Of a stretch of 64,000 bases of DNA, positions 1 through 8,431 are shown in pieces (within the stretch, counting starts at the first letter, position 1; the number at the start of each line of letters is the position of its first letter). The DNA is from Deltaproteobacteria bacterium (lineage in GTDB: Bacteria > Desulfobacterota > Desulfobacteria > Desulfobacterales > SURF-15). Location: assembly GCA_019309565.1 (NCBI GenBank), contig JAFDFZ010000006.1:42661-106660 (forward strand), read 5' to 3'. The position numbers and the translations under genes were made by a program. The notes beneath the pieces are model-generated. The model was not told the origin of the DNA. It saw nothing but the letters and a program-made list of their open reading frames with translations, and did not search any database.

Positions 1-789
1 TGTGCCACAAACTACCATGATAGGCTCTTTAGGGATTCTGGACCAGTTTTTCTTTTCAGATCGCTTCGAGCAGTGCCTGGCCACGGCCTGTCCCAGAGCC
101 TGACCACCCACAAACATCAATGGACCGGCCTGTTTTAAGAAAATATCCACTGTACGGTTAAGATCTTCCTGAAATTCCCCGTCCACAACTATAACTTCAA
201 CCCCTGAATCGAGCAATCCCTTAAGAGTCCCATTATTTTCCTCACCTCTCAATGTCTCTAAGGTTAGTAAACCAACAGGCCTGCTGTTGCCTTTTGCTGC
301 AACTTTTAAAACGTTTGATTCTGTTACGGGGTGTCTGGGGTCTTTGCTGTAAAACGACTCTGAGATAGGCTTTCCATCAAGATATTGCACGCCGTTTCGC
401 GTGACCCTGCCAAAGTCAGGAATTGCAGGGGCAATACAACATATTTTGATATGTAGTTCATCCATCACCGCTGCAATTTCATATCCGAAATTGCCACGAA
501 AGGCACTATCGGTTTTTTTAAACAGGATTCTTTTATCTTCAGTGAAAGCGGCTCTTGAGGCTCTTTTCACTTTTTCGTACGCCTCTGTTGCAGTCAGGTC
601 ACGGCTTTCCGTATTCCAGACATTCAATGCTTCCTGTGATGCCGGTTTTTTTCCAGGCGCATCCGAATCGACGATAACCGTAACCTGTCCGAGAATATCC
701 AAAAACTCAATCCCTGTATCGCATGCACCGGCAAGGTCATCTGCAAGCATACAAATGTCACTATCCGAAATTTCCATATCTATATACAT
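1..789 (-). CDS. DUF1537 four-carbon acid sugar kinase, N-terminal part (runs off the left edge)
   Basis: Reading the minus strand from an ATG at 789 (or 777) gives an open frame to the window edge, about 263 codons. The N-terminus carries ADDLAGACDTG, the hallmark of the DUF1537 sugar-acid kinase N-domain (usually ADDLTGAxDTG), and about 90 residues later KKTDSAFRGNFG, matching the family KTDSTLRGN motif. Characterised members (OtnK, DtnK) phosphorylate four-carbon sugar acids such as erythronate or threonate. The ATP-binding C-domain lies outside the window. It follows the dppC-like gene by about 70 bases on the same strand, so it is probably the last seen gene of an importer-kinase operon. 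I see no clear ribosome binding site at either ATG, so the exact start is uncertain. Confidence 0.82.
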   Translation of the reverse strand, partial: MYIDMEISDSDICMLADDLAGACDTGIEFLDILGQVTVIVDSDAPGKKPASQEALNVWNTESRDLTATEAYEKVKRASRAAFTEDKRILFKKTDSAFRGNFGYEIAAVMDELHIKICCIAPAIPDFGRVTRNGVQYLDGKPISESFYSKDPRHPVTESNVLKVAAKGNSRPVGLLTLETLRGEENNGTLKGLLDSGVEVIVVDGEFQEDLNRTVDIFLKQAGPLMFVGGQALGQAVARHCSKRSEKKNWSRIPKEPIMVVCGT

Positions 790-858
790 ATCTATATAAG
801 TATAGGCGGCGGTTATTAGCTTATAGCCTTGCCAGGCGCATGCTGTTTTGGTTTTGAC

Positions 859-1710
859 TTACCCTTGCAGTCTGGGATCCAGTGCATCCCGCAATCCGTC
901 TCCCACCATGTTAAAAGACATGACTGCCAGCATTATCGCTATGCCAGGGAAGACCGCCAGCCAGGGAGATATGATGATATTGTTTACACCGGATTTTAAC
1001 ATGAGCCCCCAGCTTGAATTTGGTGGTTGCGTACCCAGGCCCAGAAAACTGAGGCTTGCTTCGATTCTAATGGCCGTGGCCACCCAAAGTGTTGCCATCA
1101 CCGCTATGGGGCCGATTATGTTCGGCAAGATATGTTGAAGCATGATTCGAAACCCACCACTGCCGCTTGCTCGGGCTGCTTCCACATAACCGATTTCTCT
1201 TAGCGACAGAGTGGGCCCGTGAGCCAGTCGGATAAATCTTGGAGTCAGGGCAACAGATATGGCGATTATCACCTTTGAGGTGCCGGAACCCAGTGCAACT
1301 ATGACGATAAGCCCCATTAATAATGAGGGCAAAGACAGGAATGCGTCTGTCATCCGCATAATCATGTTTTCCATGAACCCTCCGTTATACCCGGCGATAA
1401 TACCAAGACACGTGCCTAATATTCCGCTGAAAACAACAGATAAGATTCCCACCGTCAGAGAGGTTCGAGAGCCCCATATTACGCGAGATAAGATATCCCT
1501 TCCGAATTCATCTGTTCCAAAAAGATGGGGCATCTGCGGAGAGGCAAAGCGATTCAAAATACTCTGCTCCCGGGGATCATAGGGGGAAAGCCAGGGGGCA
1601 AATACGGCTACAAGGCTGACCGCTATAATGAGTATCGATCCGGCTATGGCCACTTTGCTTTCTTTAAATACTGAAAATGCGGTGCGTCTTCTTTCCATAA
1701 TACTGGTCAA
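859..1710 (-). CDS. Dpp/Opp-type ABC transporter permease (DppC family)
   Basis: Inner-membrane permease of 283 residues, normal for the DppC family. An N-terminal membrane segment (about residues 20-42) is followed by the family signature SPYDP and GTDEFGRDILSRVIWG, then five more membrane segments. The EAA loop that contacts the ATPase is visible as EAARASG followed by HILPN, and the C-terminus has the typical GDGLRDALDPRLQG. It pairs with the permease at 1948-2889 and the binding protein at 3218-4846. No ATPase gene is next to this set, so it may use the DppD/DppF pair encoded at 25314-27497 or ATPases beyond the left edge. The name peptide transporter is by family only; the linked sugar-acid kinase suggests a small organic acid as a possible cargo. 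Confidence 0.93.
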   Translation of the reverse strand: MTSIMERRRTAFSVFKESKVAIAGSILIIAVSLVAVFAPWLSPYDPREQSILNRFASPQMPHLFGTDEFGRDILSRVIWGSRTSLTVGILSVVFSGILGTCLGIIAGYNGGFMENMIMRMTDAFLSLPSLLMGLIVIVALGSGTSKVIIAISVALTPRFIRLAHGPTLSLREIGYVEAARASGSGGFRIMLQHILPNIIGPIAVMATLWVATAIRIEASLSFLGLGTQPPNSSWGLMLKSGVNNIIISPWLAVFPGIAIMLAVMSFNMVGDGLRDALDPRLQG

Positions 1711-1721
1711 TCATATCTGGA

Positions 1722-1742
1722 ATTTGCTTCAAATTTGAACCA
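1722..1742 (-). repeat. Short dyad repeat upstream of the dppC-like gene
   Basis: On the minus strand this reads GGTTCAAATTTGAAGCAAA, closely similar to 30264-30289 and 53376-53402 (GGTTCAAAGTTGAA then an A-rich run then TTTCAAA). All copies are intergenic. Function unknown; it may be a degenerate member of a genome-wide repeat. Confidence 0.45.
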
Positions 1743-1835
1743 CGTTTCTTCTTATTGTATCAAGGCCTCAGCTTATACGAGCGTTCGGGGGTTCAGTGTA
1801 TGGAAAACCTTGCCCTTTTTGGGTCGGGGCTGTTT

Positions 1836-1947
1836 ACCCCGTTAGAGAAAGCCACCGACTCTTGGCGGTGGTATAGGTAATTCCTTATAGATGGTGGTTT
1901 AATGCTACCATCTATAGTCGTTAGAGAACATCGTTCTCTAACGGGGT
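1836..1947. repeat. Cluster of stem-loops between the two permease genes
   Basis: Three nested or adjacent dyads fill this gap. The perfect 11-base arms CGTTAGAGAAC and GTTCTCTAACG lie at 1919-1929 and 1933-1943 around a 3-base loop. TATAGATGGT and ACCATCTATA pair at 1886-1895 and 1907-1916. CCACCG and CGGTGG pair near 1852-1872. The direct copy CCCCGTTAGAGAA at 1837-1849 can also pair with 1934-1946, enclosing the whole cluster. It lies inside the transcribed region of a minus-strand operon, so it may process, stabilise or attenuate the mRNA. It could also be a remnant of a mobile element end. Confidence 0.7.
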
Positions 1948-2889
1948 TTACTCGTATCGTATTCTTGGATCGGTAATGCCATATGATAAATCTGTGAGAA
2001 GGTTTACCACCGCTATGAACGCTGCAAATACCACCAACGTTCCCTGGATGGTGGGATAGTCTCGGTTGTACACAGCGCCAACCAGCAATTTTCCGATGCC
2101 GGGCCTGTTGAATACGATTTCCGTCAACACTGCCGTCCCCATCGTGACCCCGATATAAACACCGATAACAGCGATGACCGGGATCAGCGCGTTTCTGAGT
2201 GCGTGTTTGTAGATCACTTTCATCTCGCGCAGCCCCTTGCTGCGTGCGGTCTGGATATAGTCTTCATTTAAGGTCTCAAGCAGGGCCGATCTTGTCATCC
2301 GCATGACCATGGATGCATTGACAAGCCCTAAGCTGAGTGCAGGTAGTATCAAATGATATAATCTGCTTCCAAGATTACCTGTTTCACCTACACCGATCAT
2401 GGGAAACAAGTCCAGCTTCAAGGAAAACAGAAGCAAAAGCAATATCCCCAGATAAAACGAAGGAGTTGAAAACCCCATAAGCGCCAGCGTTCGTCCCACA
2501 TAATCAATTAACCGGTTGCGCTTTAAAGCCGAAAGGATACCTATTGGAATACCAATACAGATGCTGATAAGAATTGCACTTAAAGAAAGCTCGATGGAAT
2601 ATGGAAGCATCCGCAGGATTAGCTGTGATACAGGTTTGTTATTGCTCAAAGAGGTGCCGAGATCTCCTTTGATCAAATTCTCCAGAAACGATATGTACTG
2701 TAATATCAGGGGACGATCTAAGCCCAACTGCTCTCTTAGCTTTGCAAGCGCTTCGGCTGTTGCATGTTCTCCAAGTATGGCGATGGCGGGGTCCCCCGGC
2801 AGTAAATGCATGGCAAAAAAGACGATGGTGACAATGAACCACAGTGTTGGAATCATCCAAAGAAATCTTCTTATGATATACTTAAGCAA
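1948..2889 (-). CDS. Dpp/Opp-type ABC transporter permease (DppB family)
   Basis: Inner-membrane permease of 313 residues with the DppB layout: one N-terminal membrane helix (MLKYIIRRFLWMIPTLWF), a long periplasmic segment with LPGDPA and LREQLGLDRP, then five helices. The cytoplasmic coupling loop is present as TARSKGLREMKVIYKHALRN. The C-terminus DLSYGITDPRIRYE is typical. The likely start is a TTG at 2889 with GGGAG about seven bases upstream. It is the second gene of the minus-strand importer operon; 237 bases with stable stem-loops separate it from dppC. It resembles the permease at 23198-24139, so the window holds two paralogous importers. Confidence 0.93.
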   Translation of the reverse strand: MLKYIIRRFLWMIPTLWFIVTIVFFAMHLLPGDPAIAILGEHATAEALAKLREQLGLDRPLILQYISFLENLIKGDLGTSLSNNKPVSQLILRMLPYSIELSLSAILISICIGIPIGILSALKRNRLIDYVGRTLALMGFSTPSFYLGILLLLLFSLKLDLFPMIGVGETGNLGSRLYHLILPALSLGLVNASMVMRMTRSALLETLNEDYIQTARSKGLREMKVIYKHALRNALIPVIAVIGVYIGVTMGTAVLTEIVFNRPGIGKLLVGAVYNRDYPTIQGTLVVFAAFIAVVNLLTDLSYGITDPRIRYE

Positions 2890-3217
2890 CTGAACGCTCC
2901 CGATAATCCTATTAGTTGAGAAATCAGGCGATTAAAATGGGTGCAGGTTTAGCATGCATGGCTTATAACTCAAGTTTCGCACCCTTAAATGCGTTGTAAA
3001 GCCTTATAATGATGGCGACTTAAGACCTATTTACAACTTTACGGTAAAATAGGGTGCGAAACCTGAGTTATAACCGAAACAACAAGCTCATTTCCCTCTC
3101 TTCTCAGCAGAGCAGCATGGAATGGGAAATTTTGTAAATGCATTTTGCCATTACGGGAAGAGAATACCGCTTCTCTTCCCGTAATGAAAGTTAAACAAAT
3201 AGTTTAGATAATAGTTG
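2890..3217. repeat. Intergenic region with a long imperfect palindrome
   Basis: Between the binding protein and permease genes. Arms of 23 bases at 2963-2985 and 3051-3073 are reverse complements with one mismatch (core TTTCGCACCCT and AGGGTGCGAAA), 65 bases apart. A GGGTGCGAAACTTGAGTAT half copy occurs at 10062-10080, so this is a repeat family, perhaps the inverted ends of a very small non-autonomous element. A second hairpin at about 3150-3185 (GGGAAGAGAA and TTCTCTTCCC) follows the palindrome and could stall transcription after the highly expressed binding protein. No gene seen. Confidence 0.65.
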
Positions 3218-4846
3218 TTAATGTTTTAAGATCCTTGTTTTCTCCGTAAGATGGTATCCATAGATCATACAATTCTCAGGTTCATATCCAAGATCAATAT
3301 AGGGTTGTCTTGCAAAAACGTAGTGTTGATTTCTTACGGGAATTGCCGGCAGATCTCTTAGCAATCGCAGTTGGGCTTCTGCATATAACTTTTTTTGAAC
3401 CTCCCGATCCATTTCATAACGGGCTTTATCCACGTATGCGTCTATGGAATTGTCGGAAATGTCGCCATCTCCATCCGCATCCACTTCTCCGTAATGGGAA
3501 AAATTGGTAATGGCTGTCTTTTTGCCAACAATGGAGGCGGAATGGAAGAACTGGGTCAGATAGACACCGGCGATGGGGGTTCGAGTAGCATTGTACCATA
3601 TCAAAGGATTGGCATCTTTGCGGATCTTGGAATGGTAGGTGGGATGATCTATGGTTTCAAGTTCGATGATGACTCCAACCTTTCGCCATTGCTCCTGCAA
3701 CACAGTCATGGGAGTCATATAGCTGCCTTTTTCGCTTACCAGCATCTTGGTTTTAAACCCGTTGGGGAAACCAGCTTCAGCAAGCAACTGCCGTGCTTTA
3801 TTGAGATCGTACTCGTATCGCAGCTCTACCGGAATGTCGCTTTTTTTCAGCGCCCCAAATGCACCCGGAGGCACATGGCTATAGAGGGGTTTCGTTATGG
3901 AAAGGCCAAAGAACTTGGCGAATTCATCCCGGTTGGTGGCATATGCAAGGGCTTTTCTTACCCTTAAGTCATCAAAAGGCTTGCGTGTCATGTTAAAATG
4001 GATCCAGCTGGCAACTCCCATTTGAAAGTCAACATCAACAATCAAACCCGCCTTTCTTGCCATAGCAACCCACTTCTCATCCAGCTTGCCCGGTGCCATA
4101 TGGATCTCGCCCTTTTGCAAGGCCATGGTCCTGCTGGCAATATCCGGCATAAACGGGACGATGATCTTTTCCAAAACCGGTTTTCCACGCCAATAATCCT
4201 CATTTCGCAACAGAATGTATCTGTCTTTGGGACGATATTCCCCAACCTGAAAGGGCCCCGTTCCAACGGGTTCTGATTTGAATTGTTTGCCAAGTTTTTC
4301 CCGGGCCTTCTTGCTAACGATGAATCCGCCATGGAAGTTGGTCAACTTTGAAAGAAAGAAAGGATCTATTTTGTTCAGGTGAAATCTCACCGTATACGGG
4401 TCAACAACCAGGATATCTTTGATGTTTTTATAATCCTTTGCCCACGGGGCGCCTTCTGTTTTAAGTCTTTCGAAAGTGAATTTTACATCTTCTGCAGTAA
4501 GCTCTCCGTATCCTTTATGGAACTTGATCCCTTTCCTCAAATAAAAGGTCCATGTTTTTCCGTCACCAGAAACATCCCACTTCTCGGCCAGATCAGGCTC
4601 GATGGCCTCCATATCTCCTTCATTTCCTGGGGGGTATCGCACCAGTCCATTAAACATGGAATAGACCATAAACAGCTCAACGGACGATGTGGCAAAGGCC
4701 GGATCCATGGATCGGATATCTCGCCCTGCACTCGCATAATAGAGCACTTGATTTTCTACCGGCTCTGCTGCGGCCAGAGCCCAATTGCTTGCAGTAGTTG
4801 CTGCCAGCAAGATCGCAAAAACACAGACTGAGAATTTCTTTATCAT
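3218..4846 (-). CDS. Periplasmic substrate-binding protein, family 5 (DppA/OppA-like), with a calcium-loop-like insert
   Basis: A 542-residue solute-binding protein starting with a Sec signal peptide (about residues 1-26, cleavage near ALA-AAEP). Family 5 signatures are visible: SMDPAF, FNGLVR, LAEKWDVSGDGKTWTFYLRK, KFHKGYGELTAEDVKFTFER and GTGPFQ. Near residue 455 the segment NFSHYGEVDADGDGDISD contains DxDxDG spacing like an EF-hand or dockerin calcium loop; the paralogue at 21568 has the same insert. The ATG is preceded by AAAGGAGG at good spacing. It is the first gene of the minus-strand importer operon. Cargo cannot be told from sequence. The upstream 412 bases hold a TTGACA hexamer on the minus strand but no convincing -10. 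Confidence 0.94.
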   Translation of the reverse strand: MIKKFSVCVFAILLAATTASNWALAAAEPVENQVLYYASAGRDIRSMDPAFATSSVELFMVYSMFNGLVRYPPGNEGDMEAIEPDLAEKWDVSGDGKTWTFYLRKGIKFHKGYGELTAEDVKFTFERLKTEGAPWAKDYKNIKDILVVDPYTVRFHLNKIDPFFLSKLTNFHGGFIVSKKAREKLGKQFKSEPVGTGPFQVGEYRPKDRYILLRNEDYWRGKPVLEKIIVPFMPDIASRTMALQKGEIHMAPGKLDEKWVAMARKAGLIVDVDFQMGVASWIHFNMTRKPFDDLRVRKALAYATNRDEFAKFFGLSITKPLYSHVPPGAFGALKKSDIPVELRYEYDLNKARQLLAEAGFPNGFKTKMLVSEKGSYMTPMTVLQEQWRKVGVIIELETIDHPTYHSKIRKDANPLIWYNATRTPIAGVYLTQFFHSASIVGKKTAITNFSHYGEVDADGDGDISDNSIDAYVDKARYEMDREVQKKLYAEAQLRLLRDLPAIPVRNQHYVFARQPYIDLGYEPENCMIYGYHLTEKTRILKH

Positions 4847-5258
4847 TTTGCCTCCTTTCCTTTTTGGTGATTAAACCCTTAAAAATGTTTCTCAGGCCAC
4901 AACCCTAACCCTTTATCACCTCCTTGTTAATCTTTGTTTTAAATAGATTGGTCTATATTTTAGATTTTCATATATCCGGGTTTTTGTCAATGCATTAAGC
5001 GGCTTCCGGCAATTGTTGGTGAACTTTGTTGAGTTGGTTTCCAAACAGCAATCGAGAAGGCCCAAGCAGCATTTGATGCAGCCAGGGAGGCTGCCGAGAA
5101 AGCTGCGGCACAATCAAAGAAGGTCATCAGGGTTGTACAGTAAGCAGTGGTTTTAAACGATAGGTTGACAAATCAAAAGGAAGCCGGTTAGGATGAAAAA
5201 AACTTTTCGGCAGCCTGCTTTTTGGAGGTCGAGATTATTAAAAACAGGGCTTTAACTG
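4847..5258. other. Intergenic region upstream of the importer operon and of the HIT gene
   Basis: Divergent gap expected to hold promoters for both sides. On the minus strand TTGACA is followed by AT-rich sequence but no clear -10. At 4915-4925 the minus strand reads AAGGAGGTGAT, a full-length match to the 16S rRNA 3' end, yet no start codon lies at usable spacing. A short open remnant is at 5045-5143. Nothing else recognised. Confidence 0.5.
5045..5143 (+). pseudogene. C-terminal remnant of an alanine-rich protein
   Basis: This frame reads TAIEKAQAAFDAAREAAEKA and continues with AAQSKKVIRVVQ before a TAA stop at 5141-5143. It has no start codon, and a TGA lies ten codons upstream, so it looks like the tail of a lost helical protein. 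The composition suggests a coiled or amphipathic helix. The parent family is not recognisable. Confidence 0.35.
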
Positions 5259-5585
5259 ATGGAACTATCCTGTCAATTTTGCAGAATCGTAAATGGAGAG
5301 ACATCCACTAAATTTTTGCATGAAGACAACAATCTTGTCGTGTTTAAAGATATTCACCCCCAGGCGCCGGTCCATCTTTTAATCGTTTCGAAAAAACATA
5401 TCCGAAGTATCAACGATCTTGAGGATGATGACCGGGAGATTGTAGCTGAAATTATTATGGCTGCAAAGCTCATGGCACAGCGGCATGGAATTTCAAAATC
5501 CGGATATCGCCTGTTTTTCAATGTGGAACGGGGAGGGGGGCAGGTGATCTTTCATCTCCATTTGCATCTTATAGGAGGCTGGTAA
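5259..5585 (+). CDS. HIT family (histidine triad) nucleotide-binding protein
   Basis: Small soluble protein of 108 residues, the usual HINT/PKCI-1 length. The N-terminus CQFCRIVNGE resembles the family CxFCKIxxGE, IHPQAPVHLLIVSKKHI is the central strand-helix, and the catalytic histidine triad is HLHLHLIGG near the C-terminus. HINT proteins hydrolyse nucleoside phosphoramidates and acyl-adenylates such as AMP-lysine; the natural substrate in bacteria is unsettled. It stands alone, convergent with larB on the other strand. Confidence 0.93.
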   Translation: MELSCQFCRIVNGETSTKFLHEDNNLVVFKDIHPQAPVHLLIVSKKHIRSINDLEDDDREIVAEIIMAAKLMAQRHGISKSGYRLFFNVERGGGQVIFHLHLHLIGGW

Positions 5586-5685
5586 ACGCATCAAGGTCCA
5601 GGTTTGCCACCGGAGAGGAGGATCGATCGCCAGAAAAAAACGGTTTTTATGAACCTGCATGTAATAGTCCAATCCGTGCAGTGAA

Positions 5686-6435
5686 TCAATCCCGATTTAT
5701 TATCGAGGCTATATATCCGGCACCGAATCCATTATCTATATTTACCACCGCTACGTTTGAGCTACAGCTATTGAGCATGGAAAACAATGCGGTCATCCCA
5801 CCGAAACTCACTCCGTAACCAATGCTTGTGGGTACAGCGATAACCGGACGGCTGACCATTCCAGCCACCACACTTGGAAGAGCGCCTTCCATTCCTGCAA
5901 CTACAATCAACACCGATGCTTCATCGATCAATTGTTTGTGCCTGAACAGCCGGTGAATACCGGATACTCCCACGTCAAACACGGATTTTACCACGTTGCC
6001 CATGACTTCTGCTGTAATCAAGGCTTCCTTGGCAACGGGAATGTCCGAGGTCCCGGCGGAAACCACCAGTATGATGCCTCTTCCCTGAACCGGGATGTCA
6101 TGTTTTTTCCAGACAACCATCTTCGCATCTTCATGAAAGACCGCATCAGGAAATCGGCGCAGCACCTGCTGTCCCTTGTGGGGATCAATTCTTGTAACCA
6201 GAACCACATTCTCCTGAACCATGATTTTTTCCATTATGCCGACGATTTGATCCGTACTCTTCCCTTGCCCAAAGATCACTTCGGGAAACCCCTTGCGCAG
6301 CGATCGGTGATGATCTATATGTGCATATTCAATGTCCTCTGAGGACAGATTAACGAGACGCTTTGTTGCCGTTTCAACGGATGTTTTTCCACTGGCTACC
6401 GATTGAAGCAATGCGCGCAGCGATTCAATATCCAT
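5686..6435 (-). CDS. larB: LarB, nickel-pincer cofactor biosynthesis carboxylase
   Basis: LarB carboxylates and hydrolyses nicotinic acid adenine dinucleotide to make pyridine-3,5-biscarboxylate mononucleotide, the first step to the nickel-pincer cofactor of LarA. The C-terminal two thirds resembles AIR carboxylase (PurE): VSAGTSDIPVAKEALITAE, a glycine-rich DVGVSGIHRL and VVAGMEGALPSVVAG, with PTSIGYG and FGGMTALFSMLNSC near the end. The N-terminal MDIESLRALLQSVASG is the usual LarB start. I place the start at 6435 because AAGGAG lies about nine bases upstream; a longer frame from 6513 adds 26 residues without family support. A LarA-type enzyme is encoded at 30336-31631; LarC and LarE are not in the window. 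Confidence 0.9.
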   Translation of the reverse strand: MDIESLRALLQSVASGKTSVETATKRLVNLSSEDIEYAHIDHHRSLRKGFPEVIFGQGKSTDQIVGIMEKIMVQENVVLVTRIDPHKGQQVLRRFPDAVFHEDAKMVVWKKHDIPVQGRGIILVVSAGTSDIPVAKEALITAEVMGNVVKSVFDVGVSGIHRLFRHKQLIDEASVLIVVAGMEGALPSVVAGMVSRPVIAVPTSIGYGVSFGGMTALFSMLNSCSSNVAVVNIDNGFGAGYIASIINRD

Positions 6436-6674
6436 GTTTTGCGACTCCTTTTGATACGGCTGTTTAATATTCGGATCATTTCCATGTACATCGAAGTGAT
6501 CCTTAACCTTCAAGGGGCCAAATAAACCAGGGGCCAGGTGAAATATATCTTATTGGAAAATAGACGAAAATTCGATAATGGTCAACAGTTCAACGTGTCT
6601 TGGCCAGTTGTTGATCAATGTGAAATATACCTTCATTCGACGGTTTATGGCGTATTGAAGCGTGGAGAGTTGAA

Positions 6675-7427
6675 ATGAAAATTGTCGTCATCATACCGGC
6701 ACGGTACGCATCGACACGGTTTGACGGAAAAGCACTTGTGTCAATCGCCGGCAAATCCATGATCCAGCGTGTTTATGAGAGATCCGTTAAGGCACAACGT
6801 GTTTCAAAAGTTGTTGTTGCAACGGACGATTTGCGCATCATCGAAGCAGTCGAAAAGTTTGGGGGCAAGGCCATCATGACCTCAGACAAGAATCGAACCG
6901 GTACAGACAGGGTTGCAGAGGCTGCTGAGAAACTGGGTCTTGAGCTCAATGACATTGTTATCAATGTACAGGGCGACCAGCCATTGCTTGATCCTCGATG
7001 CCTTGACCAGGTGGTCGATCCACTGTTAACGGAATCGAATATCGACATAAGCACCCTTGCGGTGAAGATCTTCAATGAAAGGGAAAAAACCGATCCCAAG
7101 GACATCAAGGTTACATTCGATAATAAAGGCTTTGCGCTTTACTTTTCAAGATCCACTATACCCTTTGGCCGTGATGGTTCCTTTAAATACGATGTCTTCA
7201 AACACCTGGGGGTCTATGCCTATACAAGAAGATTTCTTGAAGTATTTCGGCATCTTCCTTCTGGCAGACTGGAGGAAATCGAAAAGCTTGAGCAACTTCG
7301 GGCGCTTGAACATGGATATCGCATTCGGGTCGTACAAACACCGTATGATTCCCCCGAAGTGGATCTGCCGATCGATATCGAAAGGATTGAAAAGATATTG
7401 GAAAACATGCCGGATGCCCTCAAATAG
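6675..7427 (+). CDS. kdsB: 3-deoxy-manno-octulosonate cytidylyltransferase (CMP-Kdo synthetase)
   Basis: Cytosolic enzyme of LPS biosynthesis that activates Kdo as CMP-Kdo. The 250-residue length is normal. Motifs in order are IIPARYASTRFDGKAL (nucleotide-binding loop), ATDDLRI, RTGTDRVAEA, NVQGDQPLLDP, YFSRSTIPF and LGVYAYTRRFLEVF, with LEQLRALEHGYRIRV near the end. The loop reads RFDGK where many homologues have RLPGK. Its presence implies a Gram-negative outer membrane with Kdo-containing LPS. It is monocistronic here, convergent with the fumarase-like gene 23 bases downstream. Confidence 0.95.
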   Translation: MKIVVIIPARYASTRFDGKALVSIAGKSMIQRVYERSVKAQRVSKVVVATDDLRIIEAVEKFGGKAIMTSDKNRTGTDRVAEAAEKLGLELNDIVINVQGDQPLLDPRCLDQVVDPLLTESNIDISTLAVKIFNEREKTDPKDIKVTFDNKGFALYFSRSTIPFGRDGSFKYDVFKHLGVYAYTRRFLEVFRHLPSGRLEEIEKLEQLRALEHGYRIRVVQTPYDSPEVDLPIDIERIEKILENMPDALK

Positions 7428-7450
7428 CCAGCAGTGCAATCAGAACTTTC

Positions 7451-8323
7451 CTATTCGTTCAGCACCACCGTAGCCCGGCGAGGTTCCATGCAACAGCAAG
7501 GCCTGACGCTTACGATCCGAACACCGCTTGCTCGAAGTGCCCCTGTGTTGATAAAGGTTCCCAGGGCGGTTGTGTCGCCGCCCAGAGCCAGGGGGCCGAC
7601 ACCTTTGTTATTTATCCATTCAGTGACTTTTTTTTCCCAGTAGTTCTGTCGATTCAAGGTTCCATTTTTCATTGCCTCAAGCATAAGAGCAGAGGCCTCC
7701 GCGTGGGTTCTGCCGATTCCGATTGCTAAAACACAGGGAGTGCACCCAAGCTGTTTCACCTGTGACGCCATCCAGCCTGCGGCTTCTCTTAGGACGATTT
7801 CAATGCTTCTTTTGTGAAAGATGCGGTGAGTCATGGCTCGGATCTCCGGGCCGCCGCCAAGCAACAATATAGTAATTCGCAAACAATTTCCGGCTATGGG
7901 TTTGATAATTAAAGGCGCAGGCGCAACCCTGCCCGGATCATCAAACAGCCCCTTAGACTGCTGCACCCTCTCAACGTCATCTCCCTTTACCGCCATGGGC
8001 CTTCCAGGCATCGCCCTAAGCCCACTGATAATTCCCTCATGAACAGCCTTAAGCCAACCGGGCGCAAGTTTTGCATTTTTCCCAACCTCCAGCAACACAT
8101 GGGGTATGCCGGTATCATCACAAAGCGGAAGTCCCTTTTTCTTTGCCATGTAAGCATTTTCTAAAATCCTTTCCAATACCCATTTAGCATGGGGATTCTG
8201 TTCGGTCTCGATGGCATCTTTATATGCCTGAAATTGATCTTCCCGAAACACGGTCCCCGCCTTTATCAGACAGCGGGCAGTGGCGGTTTCTATTCTTTTT
8301 TCATCTATCATTTTTAACCTCAT
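7451..8323 (-). CDS. Class I fumarase/tartrate dehydratase-type alpha subunit (TtdA-like)
   Basis: Fe-S hydro-lyase alpha subunit, 290 residues. Cluster ligands expected for this family are visible as CDDTG (residue about 69), GCTPC (about 195) and a cysteine run RPCCCMEPRRATVV at the C-terminus. Enzymes of this type reversibly add water to fumarate, mesaconate or tartrate and need a beta subunit. No beta gene is adjacent; the only one in view is at 17935-18450 on the opposite strand. A 66-base repeat (8432-8497) just upstream also occurs at the end of that beta gene. The start may be residue 5 (MIDEKR). Substrate is not defined by sequence. Confidence 0.9.
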   Translation of the reverse strand: MRLKMIDEKRIETATARCLIKAGTVFREDQFQAYKDAIETEQNPHAKWVLERILENAYMAKKKGLPLCDDTGIPHVLLEVGKNAKLAPGWLKAVHEGIISGLRAMPGRPMAVKGDDVERVQQSKGLFDDPGRVAPAPLIIKPIAGNCLRITILLLGGGPEIRAMTHRIFHKRSIEIVLREAAGWMASQVKQLGCTPCVLAIGIGRTHAEASALMLEAMKNGTLNRQNYWEKKVTEWINNKGVGPLALGGDTTALGTFINTGALRASGVRIVSVRPCCCMEPRRATVVLNE

Positions 8324-8431
8324 TGCTCTTATGCGCTTGGTTGTAATTTTTTTGCATTATTCCAAAGTATTGCATGCAGTCACGTTATGTAGAATGTAAT
8401 GATTAACTGTTTTGTTCCCCTAAAGATCGGG

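Noticed and set aside
401..799. Plus-strand open frame of 132 codons
   Set aside because: It is antisense to the DUF1537 kinase, which has clear family motifs; the plus frame has none.
4915..4925. Perfect Shine-Dalgarno-like AAGGAGGTGAT on the minus strand
   Set aside because: No start codon occurs within 5-12 bases downstream, and the true ribosome binding site of the binding-protein gene is closer to its ATG.
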